The notes beneath the pieces are model-generated. The model searched no databases. It saw nothing but the letters and a program-made list of their open reading frames with translations, and was not told the DNA's origin. From Chrysomallon squamiferum (taxonomy: Eukaryota; Mollusca; Gastropoda; Neomphalida; Peltospiridae): a DNA stretch of 64,000 nucleotides. Both the position numbers and the translations under genes were made by a program. This document shows positions 1-11,270 of this stretch, in pieces. The stretch lies in contig CM022669.1 in assembly GCA_012295275.1 (NCBI GenBank), positions 4,139,277 through 4,203,276 of the forward strand, given 5' to 3'. Positions within the stretch are counted from its first letter, which is position 1. Each line of letters opens with the position of its first letter.

Positions 1-9
1 TGCTTGCAG

Positions 10-447
10 ATCAAGATTGTGATAAATCACTGGCTGGCTTCAATACTCTTCATGAAGAGACCGGGAGGCAACCGCAGATACTCTTTCAGACGGTCACGTC
101 TTGCGGATATGAGCTTGGAGGAGAAGTCCAAAAGCCTCATGGCTAACGTTTTAGACATAGACGATGACATATGCATTGTCCAGCAGAACGGGATTCCTCA
201 GAAACCGGACGAAATGGTTACGACAGGAATTGTTCTTCATTCTGTGAGACAGGACATTGTCGCGATTCTTAAGGAACTCAAGAAGATAACGACGAAGTTT
301 CAGAAGGATGAAGACTATAACACTGTGAAAAACGACTGGAAATTCGCCGCTATGGTTATCGACAGACTGTGTTTCATTCTCTGCGCTTCGTTCACAGTCG
401 CCTCCACGGCTGGAGTGTTAGGCTCAGCTCCGCATCTCTTGGCTTAG
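10..447 (+). CDS. Nicotinic acetylcholine receptor alpha-type subunit, last exon (partial, 5' part outside window)
   Basis: Subunit of a pentameric ligand-gated cation channel at the plasma membrane; only the C-terminal exon is present. It begins in the M3-M4 cytoplasmic loop with a segment ending LASILFMKRPGG, the LLFMKRP-type motif that follows M3 in nAChR subunits. A variable loop follows, then the amphipathic MA helix (SVRQDIVAILKELKKI) running into NDWKFAAMVIDRLCF, and the M4 helix with a short extracellular tail ending at the TAG. The bases before position 10 read as a 3' splice site (ttgcag), so I start the exon there, in frame with the open reading frame. The Cys-loop, ligand site and M1-M3 must lie upstream of the window. 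The family is clear; the subunit subtype (alpha7-like or another molluscan type) cannot be decided from this exon. No frameshift or stop is seen. Confidence 0.9.
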   Translation: MKIVINHWLASILFMKRPGGNRRYSFRRSRLADMSLEEKSKSLMANVLDIDDDICIVQQNGIPQKPDEMVTTGIVLHSVRQDIVAILKELKKITTKFQKDEDYNTVKNDWKFAAMVIDRLCFILCASFTVASTAGVLGSAPHLLA

Positions 448-822
448 ATATTCACCAAAAATATGTTTAATTTACTTCTTGTGTGGCTCCGTTTCTCAGT
501 CTCTTCGTTATTCCTTTTTTTTTTTCTTTTTTTTTAAATTAGTAAACCGTGATATTTGTATGGACAAACAAACAATGATTTTTGTTAACCTATTTTCTTA
601 TTTCTTAGCTGACTTCGTAATTTTTTCACTTGTTATATCAAAATTATATTAATTCTGGTACATTCGGATTATTTTCTTCGTTCTGAATTTTAGAGCAGAA
701 TTCCAAATCTTCGATGTTTCAAAGTAGATAATATATTTCTGTGGAATACTTTGAAAATATTTTCTTGCATCATGTTGGTAATTTGTATTAAAAAACAAAT
801 AATATGAATATTGAAAAATAAA
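448..822 (+). other. Probable 3' UTR of the nAChR gene
   Basis: AT-rich sequence directly after the stop codon, with T-runs at 510-535. The first AATAAA of reasonable context is at 817-822, about 370 bases after the stop. The 3' end is inferred from this hexamer only; beyond it (823-1590) I see no coding signal. Confidence 0.4.
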
Positions 823-1594
823 AGAAAAGAAGATATTTATAAAGACTGTAATGAAGAATTACTGTTGTCTTGCATAACATCTGTGTCACAAACAGTTACC
901 TGTCTATAACGAATACTTATTTTTGATGCATAATTACACACTTAAAAAAGAAAGGAAATAGCGACACATATGTAAATCTTAATCACATTGTCTGCTCTGA
1001 CGTCCGCAATAAGGCAGATTTTGACAGTTACAAATTTAAACGCAGATGAGGTTAGCTGTGAAAGTTAGAGGAAAGACCCTGAAAGGCGATGTTTTCGCAA
1101 ATTGTGGACAACATTTTAGAACAAATGTATAAAGCACTTCATCAGTTGTTTTGAGTCTGCATGATAAAGAAAGTTTTGACAAGTTACATTCTTCAACACT
1201 GGCATTTACCGTAAAATGCTACGGTAAGGAAATGAAACTAAATGGTTAATAATTGTTATTATGACATCCAGCGTGTTGAAATTTAATACATGAAAATGTG
1301 AAACGTTATTAGTTTATCTATCAGAATGCAATATTGTTTCCCTCAATATATGTTAATATTTTAATGTACAGACAACTGAACGCGGTCATTTTATAAAAAT
1401 GTAAATAGGATTGGCGGAATACACAAACACCGCATGTTTCATTTAATATGGTATTCATTTTCACTTAGTTATAAATGTGAATATATGCGTATGTGTGTAT
1501 GTGGAACTATGTCGGTATATATGAAAATAAAATTTTTCTACATAATCATGATGTATAAATTTAATATCTTTTTCTATTAGCAAACTGGAACGGT

Positions 1595-1795
1595 GAAATG
1601 AAGGGTTAAAAATGAATCGAAAAAATGAAAGTTTAAAAAATGAACTGAAAAATGAAAGGTTAAATATGAATTGGAAAATGAAATTAAGGGCTAAAAATGT
1701 ATTGAAAAATGAAATGAAAGATAGAAAATGAACTGAAAAGTTAAAAACGAATTGAAAATGGAAAGAACAGCTGAAAATCAGTTGAAAAGAATTCA
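1595..1795 (+). repeat. Diverged A-rich minisatellite, unit about 30-35 bases
   Basis: Imperfect tandem copies of a unit resembling gttaaaaatgaattgaaaa with a following aatgaa block; about six to seven copies by eye. Copies differ by substitutions and small indels, so the array is old. The long open frame on the minus strand here is a product of the repeat, not a gene. Confidence 0.7.
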
Positions 1796-1941
1796 CTGTT
1801 ACAATTAGATGTTTTAAATATTTAATATGACTTAGATTTCTTACGATTCTTTTATCATATCACTTCTGTACCATCTTCACCAAATGTAAATAAAAAAACT
1901 GAAATTTGATTTCTGAATTCATATATTCACTTACAGTGTAG

Positions 1942-2004
<63 letters not shown>

Positions 2005-2005
2005 T
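1942..2005 (+). repeat. (ATT)n microsatellite
   Basis: Perfect ATT tract of about 64 bases in intergenic sequence. Confidence 0.95.
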
Positions 2006-2413
2006 TCGTTCTATTTTGTCTGTTTCATTTCAGCGTCACAATATTTAGTATTAGAAGCGGACACGTATATGAACATTTTAATTAATGAACATTTTCAAAA
2101 CATCGTTTGAAACCGTTATTAATTGTTCGATAAAAATTAATTTGGTTTAGTGTGAAACACAAACTGATCAGTTGAGAAGTCTTATTTCCTGTTCCACCAA
2201 GTGCTTCATGAGATGTCATCAAAAGTGGGCGAGAAACCGGCGAATATCTTCTAAAGACAATATGTCACAAGTGCCAAATGTTTGACATACAGCAGCTGAG
2301 GACAGAAAATTAATCAAGTTATAAAAAATGTATATATATATCATATTGCTCAGTTGCAGTTCATTAAAAGACTCAGATTTCTGACTAATATACTCATAAA
2401 TAACGAAGTAAAT

Positions 2414-2483
2414 TTACATTCTGCGACAATACACAACGTAGGCGGTGGCTCCAGGCAGAATCATGTGAGTGATGTAAGACATT
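2414..2483 (-). CDS. Putative terminal coding exon, single transmembrane helix, possibly COX7A-like
   Basis: On the minus strand a long pyrimidine tract ending ttgttttag (2484 upward) is a strong 3' splice site. It is followed by one phase base and then MSYITHMILPGATAYVVYCRR-M before TAA at 2416-2414. The hydrophobic stretch spaced as Y-x-x-x-M-I-L-x-G-x-x-A-Y-x-x-Y resembles the C-terminal membrane helix of cytochrome c oxidase subunit 7A proteins (pattern of the type M-I-L-T-x-G-G-T-A-Y-x-I-Y). That resemblance is from memory of the family and is weak evidence. The partner exons, which should lie at higher coordinates and end in phase 2, were not found with confidence. It could instead be a pseudogene fragment or a chance open frame behind a good splice site. 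Confidence 0.35.
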
Positions 2484-2958
2484 CTAAAACAAAAAACAAC
2501 AAAAATAATCAATGAAACAAAATTAGAAGGTATTCAGTAGTAAGGTGAAAAGAAAAGAAAAATGCTGAAACAAACGAGCAAAATACTGAAAAACTCGTAC
2601 AAAATCATTCACAGTGATTTGTACATACTGCATTTAAAATCGTAAAAATTCATATATTAACAGTCGTAAAAATTCATATATTAACAAAGTTATATTGTTC
2701 TGAGAAAAGATGGTAAAAAGTCGAAATAACGCTTGTAAAGGTAAATGAAGATTTTATTACAAAGCAAACTGAAAATAAAAATAATAATGAGAACTTCACT
2801 TTAGTTAAAACAAACAGGGAAATATGTGAAAACTAAACACTATACCTAGAATTAATTTTAACTATATTAGTCATAAAACAATACATAAAGCGTACGCGCA
2901 GTTATCATATACAAATGAACAGCCCGTAAAATATATATATTATATACACATACACACA

Positions 2959-2990
<32 letters not shown>

Positions 2991-3520
2991 AAACACATTA
3001 CATTCATAATTTCCTATAATTACATGCAAAAAAAAAACAAAAACAAAAAAACATTCAATTAAGTAAATTTTGGATTGATGGTTAAATGTGTCTCTGGCGT
3101 ATCAATAAGGTACAAAATAAAATTATTTATCTCAGGCTTTCACAGACATAAAAACTGTTCCTTTGTACGCCTGTGTTTATCAGTTACCGAACGTTCAACG
3201 AGAAATATTATTATCGATGTCTTAATCTCAAATCCCATATCATAACATAACTAATATTGTTGTACTTGCTTATATGAAACAATGGTGGACGTTTTCTGAT
3301 ATCCGTGTCCAGAGGAATATTTTCAGTCATTTAACACATGTATTTCATAACCTCTTTGCATTATTTTTTTATATATATACAGTATCATAGCTAAATATGC
3401 TGCAGCTGTTATTGTCAACAGGGGCGAATACAGGATGTCAAACAAACCGCTTGAACTGTGGATTATTAATGCCCAGGTACACAAGGATAACATTTTCAAT
3501 ACAGGCCGCAGTTGGATGAG

Positions 3521-3553
<33 letters not shown>

Positions 3554-4394
3554 AACAAAAGACATATAAACGTATAAGAAAGTATTTATTTTATTTTATT
3601 TTATTTTATTTATTTATTTATTTTTTTAAATGTATCAGTGGACTTATAAATGAATAATCTAATTAAATTCTCTATAATGTCGGGGGGGGGGTGTTTGTTT
3701 TTTTTCTCATTATTTTGGGCGTCATTAATATTTATGTTAATATTACGAAACACTGCAAAGCCTCCATTTTGTCAACGTGTTAGTCGATTTCGCCATGACG
3801 TCACGAATTTTGCTGTATTAATTAAGACCGGACACGAGAGAGAGAGAGAGAGAGAGAGTAAAACTTGAAAATACGCACAATGTATTAGTCCTTCTTCGCA
3901 TAGCAAAAGGAATATTTTACCCAAAATAATAAATAAATAAAAATGCCACTAATTACAAGAGGCGAGATCAGCGGGGATAGCCACTCCCATTTCACTGGGT
4001 TATGGTATATCGGAGACAGCGTTAAATTACAAAATACAAAACAAGAACCATGTTAACTACGCAGTACACTTGAAAACTCCTATGAAAGACGGAATTAATT
4101 CGCTTTAAGGTTAAACATGATGGCGCAGACACAGTGGACTAATTAAAGTTCTCTTTACACATAAAATCAATAGCGAATGTAGTTCTTCATTTTTATTTTA
4201 TTTTTTTTTTTTCTTGTTCGAATCTTATACTAATCACTGGTGTAGAAAATTAAAGAATTATCTAGAAATGTCCTTGTTTCCGGATTTTTTATTTTTTAAA
4301 TTTTTTTAAATTCTGTTATAATGATGATGATGATAATTAATTAATTAATTAATTAATTAATGCATACTATATATTTATATACTTACATATTTGC
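2484..4394. other. Intergenic or intronic stretch with simple repeats
   Basis: Holds a (CA)n tract at 2958-2982, a 29-base poly-A at 3523-3551, an ATTTT tract near 3588-3620 and a GA tract at 3835-3858. A block at about 3380-3520 has open frames on both strands ahead of the poly-A, and 3950-4030 is less AT-rich; neither matches a protein or repeat that I recognise. Confidence 0.5.
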
Positions 4395-4395
4395 A

Positions 4396-4441
<46 letters not shown>

Positions 4442-4477
4442 TACATATAAACACATGCACATTATATATACGTACAT

Positions 4478-4527
<50 letters not shown>

Positions 4528-4810
4528 GTGCATCAATGTATGTATGCAACCACATACGCACATACACGTGTACGTTCATAAATACATATATAAATACACA
4601 CATGTGCAAACATACATAATTACACACATATACAAACATACATATGCATACATACATACATACATACGTACATATATATATGCATACACAGGTACATGCA
4701 TACGTACATACATAAATACATACATACACATATACATACATACATACATACATACATACATACATACATAAATATATACATACACATATATACATATACG
4801 CTAACATACA
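4395..4810. repeat. Compound (AT)n / (ACAT)n / (CA)n microsatellite block
   Basis: About 400 bases of AT dinucleotides interleaved with ACAT and CA repeats; the densest ACAT run is at 4735-4770. Several open frames on both strands rich in Tyr, Ile, His and Thr come from this repeat and are not genes. Confidence 0.95.
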
Positions 4811-5016
4811 AATGCAAACAGTAAATAATGAATATCTAGAACAGCTATACAAGGATTTCAGTAACATATTAAGGTGCCGAATCATCAAAAATATATTAAC
4901 ATTTATTTCACATTTGTGCTGTTTGACCTACAAAACACAAAACACATTACTACATTTACTATTATCAGGACATTATGGTTTAAAAGAACGTTTGAACTTT
5001 GTTATTTTTTCTTGAC

Positions 5017-5053
<37 letters not shown>

Positions 5054-8000
5054 GCTATTAATAATATATATATTTTTTGTTTGTGTGTTTTGTTTCATTC
5101 CTTAGAACTTGTTCTGCTTTGTTTTCTTTCTTTTTTTTCCCCTTCTATTTTCATATTAATTTATTCTTTCAAAATTAATATACTTCCAATATTAATAATC
5201 CTACGCAGAGCTTGACCAATTACTAACCGACTATGCAGAGCTTGTCAGAATATAAATACAATTTTTTGTTTTAAAAACCCAGAACGTGTGTTTATGTTTT
5301 GCACGGAAACACCTACATGTACAGCGCTCACGAAACAATGGAGTTATTGTGGTAATGACAGACGTGCTGGCTTGTCGTTTCGCAGAGTTAGGATATAAAG
5401 TGGTCGTTTCCTGCCTGGTTTGCAACAACAAGGTCGACAGATATTTTCGGTTTGTTAAAACCGTCGTAAAAGGATATGGCGTTGTTTGGATACCTTGGAC
5501 AACATCGTGCTGTGGCGTTCGGCAATAGCGAAACACCGAAAAGAATGTTTTACGCCTGAATATAGCCTTTCCTGTGAGTATGTTTATTTAGTGTGTTCTT
5601 TTCAGACGTTGCGTACAATACTCTCTCTGTATGGATACTTTCAAAAGAAATAAAGTGCTTGTTGTGCAGGCAACGTTTTATTACTTTCGAATTTATGGCC
5701 GTTTTATAGCGAAGAAGAAAACGAGTAATGCATTTGAAATGTTAATACGACTGATTCAAAGTAAATACTGTAAGCGCGGCCTGTGACAGTGAGGGTTATT
5801 AGAAATCTAAAATTAGTTTATAAACCTGAAGAAATCTGCGTAATGCATGTCAGCAGAAAATTAAATGTGGAAGATTTCTGAAATCTGTCAGTAGATTTTT
5901 GTTGTAATGGATGTACCTCGACTGCGCAGAAGAGTGAGTATTTGTTTGTTATCATTGTGGTATTATTGTAACAGAGAAACACGAGTAGTTACAGCACTAA
6001 AGGAGAAGGTTAAGTAGTAGCTATAAAATAGCGATGAAATGAGTACATAGGCATGTATGTAAATAGCACGTAACTGGGACGCTCTCTCTGTATCGTCATA
6101 AGGTCGTTAATATATTACGTTGATAGTTCTTGTGTGTTGTTGTTGTCACATTAATCACCAGTCTACGCAACAAGTGATGTAAATGAACTGGTGTTATATT
6201 ATGTGCACCGTAATAACCTGAATACGGTAATAACAGGACAGATAAAAAGTTAGCTGTCCTGTTAACAACATATACTTAAGTTCGTAACTTCCGCCAGGAT
6301 ATAGACAGGGAACTGAATACTTCCAAACAGTCATAAAAAGACTAAGTGACTTACATAAATATCTAAGATGCGCACATACACATACTGATACGTATACGTA
6401 CATACATTCGTGCATACATATATAGATACATACATCAAACGTACATAAGACTACATTGATACATAAATACATATATACACACTTACATTCATAAATACAG
6501 ACACATACATACACACGCACATTCACAAATACACACAATACATACACACGCACATACACAAATGTATGCATGTGTGAATATGGACACACTAATGCATATC
6601 TAAGACAAGAGCATTACTTTATAATAACAGCATTTAACAGCATAGTAGTTTGTAGTACCAACGGCACCATAGTTTTTAGAAGATAAATAATAATATTTAC
6701 AATCTTCAAAATAAATAAATAAATAAATAAATAGTTTCATACATTCGTATCTAAATGTTGGTTATAAATTAACACTGACCAATGCATCCATTGCTGCTTG
6801 GTGTTGATAAATGTTTATCTGAAAGGAACTGGCTACTACAGAAACGGATGTCGTCACTACAGTTTCACAATTAAGATAGAAAACTTGATCATAAATATAC
6901 GCTACCAGTTGGGAACAATAGATTATAATTTCTAGCCGAAATAAAATGTATGCGTTTATGTGTTAATTAATACTGAAGTATGAACTAATTACCTCACTGA
7001 ATTAGTGGGACATCCAATTCATTGTCACATACAACTCGAGTTCAACATTACATCCATAGCTCCTTTCAATCGTGTGCAAAATAAATAATAAAACGAAAAA
7101 GATTTGGAATTAGCGTAGTAACATTGACGTCATAATAGCGTCAATTTACCTGCAAAACAATCTTTATACGCAGCAAAAATAAGAGCAAAACGTTATTTTT
7201 TATTAACAATATATTAAAAGCTACTACATCATTTTTTTTTTTTTTCTTTACCCTTCCATTTCACACCTTCTTGCAGTCATTGTACAAACGATTTAAGGTG
7301 TTTCTATCTAAGGGAGACAATCCAATAACAAATGCATGCATTTTATATAAGAGTTGTTTTTCTTAACGTTCAGGAAAAGTTGTGTCAAGATTAAGAACAT
7401 TGTTAACAATAGTAATCCAAATTAGATCTACTTAATGACTGCTTCATTTTTAATTATATTATTAATGTATCTTCGCATACTGTTTGTGTAAATGTGCGTA
7501 ATTGGATTCGGGTTTTGTGTCTACATACATACACACAAAGACAACTTCAGTATAATCAGAGACATATGTTACTATGTAATATACTTTCCGATTACTTTAT
7601 CTGCATGTTTGGTGTGTTTGATTTACTGAAAGGAAGAAAAGCAGACTGATCTAAACTTGAATAAATCTTCATTAAATTAAATTAATAAATAATATTCCAT
7701 TATATATATATATATATATAGTTATATGTTATATGCATGTGTATATATACGTGCGTGCGTTTGTATGTAAGGCACACTACTGGATGAATGTATAAATTTA
7801 ACTGTATAAAATAGTATTATTACTATCATCATCATCATGAGTAATTAAGCTTCGTCTGATTATGATGGTTTTTACATACCAAAAATAGAAATATGAATTA
7901 TTTTGAAATAAATGGTGCAAACTGCAAGCCCTTCATCGGAACTATAAATGGTCTCTTCCATTTTCGTAAACAATACCATGTGGACGGAAATACTTTTAGC

Positions 8001-8471
8001 CAATAGAAAAATAGAAGTCCAATGGGCCCGTATCACTCCATTGTTTTCACCAATGAACAAGAAGCATTGTATTCAGCCCGACAACAAGGAAGAAAAATGT
8101 AAAAACATGGACCGTTCGAAGTTGCCTTTAGCATTATTTAAGAAGAGAATCACGTCCCAGCTGACTGCAGCTAACAGGGCGATTGTAAGTAAACAAAATC
8201 ACGTAGCCAACCGCTATTTTGAGTTTTCTGCTTCCAGTCAAGGAAAGGGGCGTTGCGCCAAACAAACGTTTAGGTCATTCTGTTACCTTTTGTCGAATCT
8301 AATCAAAGTGATGGAGTGATGTTACTAATAATTTAGGTCTTTCGTATCAAATAACAGTAGTTAGGCCGTTGTTTCAGAGTACTGCATATTCGTGTGCGGT
8401 ATGCTGGCGGACTTTGTGCACGTGCACGTTTTCGACTGCAATGAATCGACATTGTTGTGAATTTCACAACT
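4811..8471. other. Intergenic region upstream of the SHB-like gene
   Basis: No supported coding gene. Contains an (ATT)n tract at 5010-5053, a CpG-rich less AT-rich block at about 5280-5560, a CA/ACAT-rich stretch at 6370-6560, an AT tract near 7702-7720, and a second less AT-rich block from about 7900 to 8470. The second block lies directly in front of the SHB-like start codon and probably contains its promoter and 5' UTR. Confidence 0.5.
5280..5560. other. CpG-containing block of unknown role
   Basis: Compositionally distinct from its AT-rich surroundings, with many CG dinucleotides and open frames of 80 codons (+) and 101 codons (-) that overlap each other. Neither frame looks like a known protein. 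It may be a promoter or 5' exon for the SHB-like gene or for an unseen minus-strand gene. Confidence 0.3.
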
Positions 8472-8480
8472 TAACGAGCT
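7900..8480 (+). promoter_or_regulatory. Probable promoter / 5' UTR region of the SHB-like gene
   Basis: Less AT-rich interval ending at the start codon at 8481. It includes a 3'-splice-like element (gttgtttcag at about 8368-8377) and an in-frame TAA at 8472-8474, two codons before the start. No TATA box is obvious. Inferred from position and base composition only. Confidence 0.35.
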
Positions 8481-8714
8481 ATGGGAGCTTATCAGTCATA
8501 CTACCCCCACAGGGGCAGGGAACACGTCTACAAACAGAAGAGTGTCCCGTTCTACAGGGAGGAGTTCTCACCCCTTCGACTGCCACTGAGGTCATGCAGA
8601 TCTCTGTCAGATGAACCAGAGAAACGGCCACTGAATACAAATGGTCCAGTTGTTGTACCACGGGACGATATTCATACTGCATACTCGTATGCGTACAGGA
8701 GAAAATTAGTGCAG
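8481..8714 (+). CDS. SHB: SHB-like exon 1
   Basis: 78 codons from ATG to the donor CAG|GTATCA (phase 0). Tyr-rich N-terminus followed by a basic Ser/Arg stretch. A less likely internal acceptor (cccccacag, ending at 8511) lies in the exon but gives a phase with no matching upstream exon. Confidence 0.75.
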
Positions 8715-11190
8715 GTATCAGTTCTTTAATGCTGTGTTCATGCACTTTGTCTTATACTCTACAGGTGTTGTTTATAACTATCACCTATTTCCGCTGTCCT
8801 GAATAATCACAAAATTTATCAGGAATTGTTAATCTTAATAACATATTTATCAAAACTTTATATAGATTTGCATGATCCAGTCAGTTACTAGACACATCTT
8901 GTTTTCTGAGCATGAACAAAATGTAACTGCCCAGTTTATAATGTACTTACTTTTATTTGTTAATTTGTTTTTTTTCACTGCAAGAAAACTTGTTTGACAC
9001 CATATTTTCATTCAGCCTAGCATGAATTAAAATTTGTTCTGCTCTGTCTTTTATTTTTGAATAACTCAGTAACCTAGTCCATAGTATCCTCAAACAGAAA
9101 ACAGTTCAGAAGGACTGCATAATTATATCCATACAAAAAGTCCATCTCAGCTGTTTCTCACAAAGGATTCTTCATCTACACTATGCCTGCATGTATTCCT
9201 GGTGATGGCTAGATAGATTATTCTCAATTTATTTGAGTTTTGAAATATAATAATGGTATCATTGCATGAACATAAATGTTTGGATGTTGGTACTAAATTA
9301 TAGTTAATGCCTCATATATATAAATATTGATCTGATCCATTTCAGTTCCAGTAATGGCAAAAACACTTTTTGGTTGATGTATGATCAGTTACAGCATATT
9401 ACTGATGTACACAAATACACACAAATGCACAAACACAGACAATATATAAAGATATATAATACACATACACATGGATCTGTACACAGAAACACACATTCAT
9501 TATCTTGTGAACTATGAATTTGTTATAATTTAATTTCAATTTTGAGAATTCCAAATTTTTGTAATTATTTATCAATTAATGGGATTCTGTATAAAGCTGA
9601 CACCAGCAGATTGAAACTGGTCTGTTTGCTGTTCACACCAATTTTTTGTGTTGCCAAGTCTGCTTTTGTTTTCATTATCTCTCTCCACCATTTAAAAACA
9701 AAACAAAATTTTATTTATTTTTTGGTCTTTCTTCTTTTCAACTCTAGACATTGATAATAGGTCATTACTCTTTATAAAAGATACATTAAAAGAAAATACA
9801 TGTCCTGTCCCCATCATGTATCTAGACTCTTTTAATAATACATTTTAAGCTTTTATAATGTGCATGCTAATATTATATTTTTTAAATGTATGACAGGTGA
9901 ACTTGTGTTGTGTATTACAAATAGTTACCAGGTAACAGTTTATCTGGGAAACAGTCTTTAGCCCAGTTGTTACAGCTTCAGACAGTGGCATGAAAGACAA
10001 AGATCTTCAGCTTAGAACTATGCTTTTTTATCAAGTTCCAACCAGTGCTCTGTGACTGGTAAATGTTCTTACTGTATGTGGGAAAGTGCATAAAAAATAT
10101 TCCTTGCTGTTGATTCACTAGAGTAAACTGACAGTTGTTTCTTTTTTCCTTATTTTGATATTACTGAATTATTATAAGAAATCTAATCTGACAATGACAA
10201 CTAATATTCAGTAATATTAAAATACATTGAGTTGTTTTAACTGTCTGTATAACCATTTAAGAATCTTGTAGGGGAAAAGAAGGTATGTGTGTAATGAGCA
10301 CTAAATAGTGACCTAATAAAATTAATTGTTTAATAAATACTTAATAAGGAAGAAGCTAACATTATCACAATTTTATTTCATAAATGACTAACATTTAATA
10401 TACCAGTGAGGCTTGCTTAATAGTATTGATATACTCTACAACATCATGTGCTAATTATTATTGTTAATTTTAAACTTGAGTCAGGAAATGAGCATAGCTG
10501 GATTTGATTTGCTTCAGGGCTTCCACTGTTTTAGACTGTGTTTTCATGTTGTGAAGATAGCATCTAGTACAGTACTGCTGTGTCATAACAGTGACAGTCA
10601 CACCCTGAGATCAGGTTTATTTAAAACTTAAGTGATTAAGCATTGTTTTGATGCATGTATTTTAGATCTAAACCTTGAAACTTGTATTCTCCTACACAAT
10701 AAATAATTAGTATTTTGCAGTTTTATATAAACAGTTTTAAAAAATATTGATTTTCCTTCTTCTCTTTCTTTTGTTTTTTCTTTCATTCTTTTTTTTTTTT
10801 TTTTTTTTTATATCAATATTGTTTTAACTGAATGGTATTTCAGGCTGTATGGTATATGAATGTGACAGTTTCTTTATTATGAAGTACCTGTTTTGTATAT
10901 TTATATATGTCATTAACTCCTTGACTTGAACTGTCAGAAATCTGAATACTAATTATAGTAGACAATATAGTATGTATCACAGGTTCTGATACAATCATAG
11001 CTACAGGGAAAGATAATGTCATAATTGATGGATCAGTAATTACAATATAAAGGGTTAAACGTTCATTTTGTTACTGACCAAAAAAAGCAGCAAGAACATA
11101 ATTTATAAATGTGCATCATTAAAGAAATGCCATTAGCTGTTCCTTAACACCATATAATATATATATCTTATTTTTATGATTTTATATGAT

Positions 11191-11222
<32 letters not shown>

Positions 11223-11239
11223 ACTCACCTATAATAATG

Positions 11240-11270
<31 letters not shown>

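Noticed and set aside
3323-3565. 80-codon minus-strand frame with a hydrophobic stretch, and a plus-strand frame ending in poly-Lys
   Set aside because: Both overlap the same block next to a 29-base poly-A; no splice sites link it to the orphan exon at 2414-2483 in the required phase and neither peptide is familiar.
4360-4888. Open frames up to 173 codons on both strands
   Set aside because: They are translations of AT, ACAT and CA microsatellites (Tyr, Ile, His, Thr, Cys, Val only).
7948-8319. 123-codon plus-strand frame before the SHB-like gene
   Set aside because: No splice or protein similarity; lies in the promoter-like, less AT-rich block where chance frames are long.
8369-8614. 81-codon frame overlapping SHB-like exon 1
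   Set aside because: Different register; the frame from 8481 joins exon 2 in phase and is preceded by an in-frame stop.
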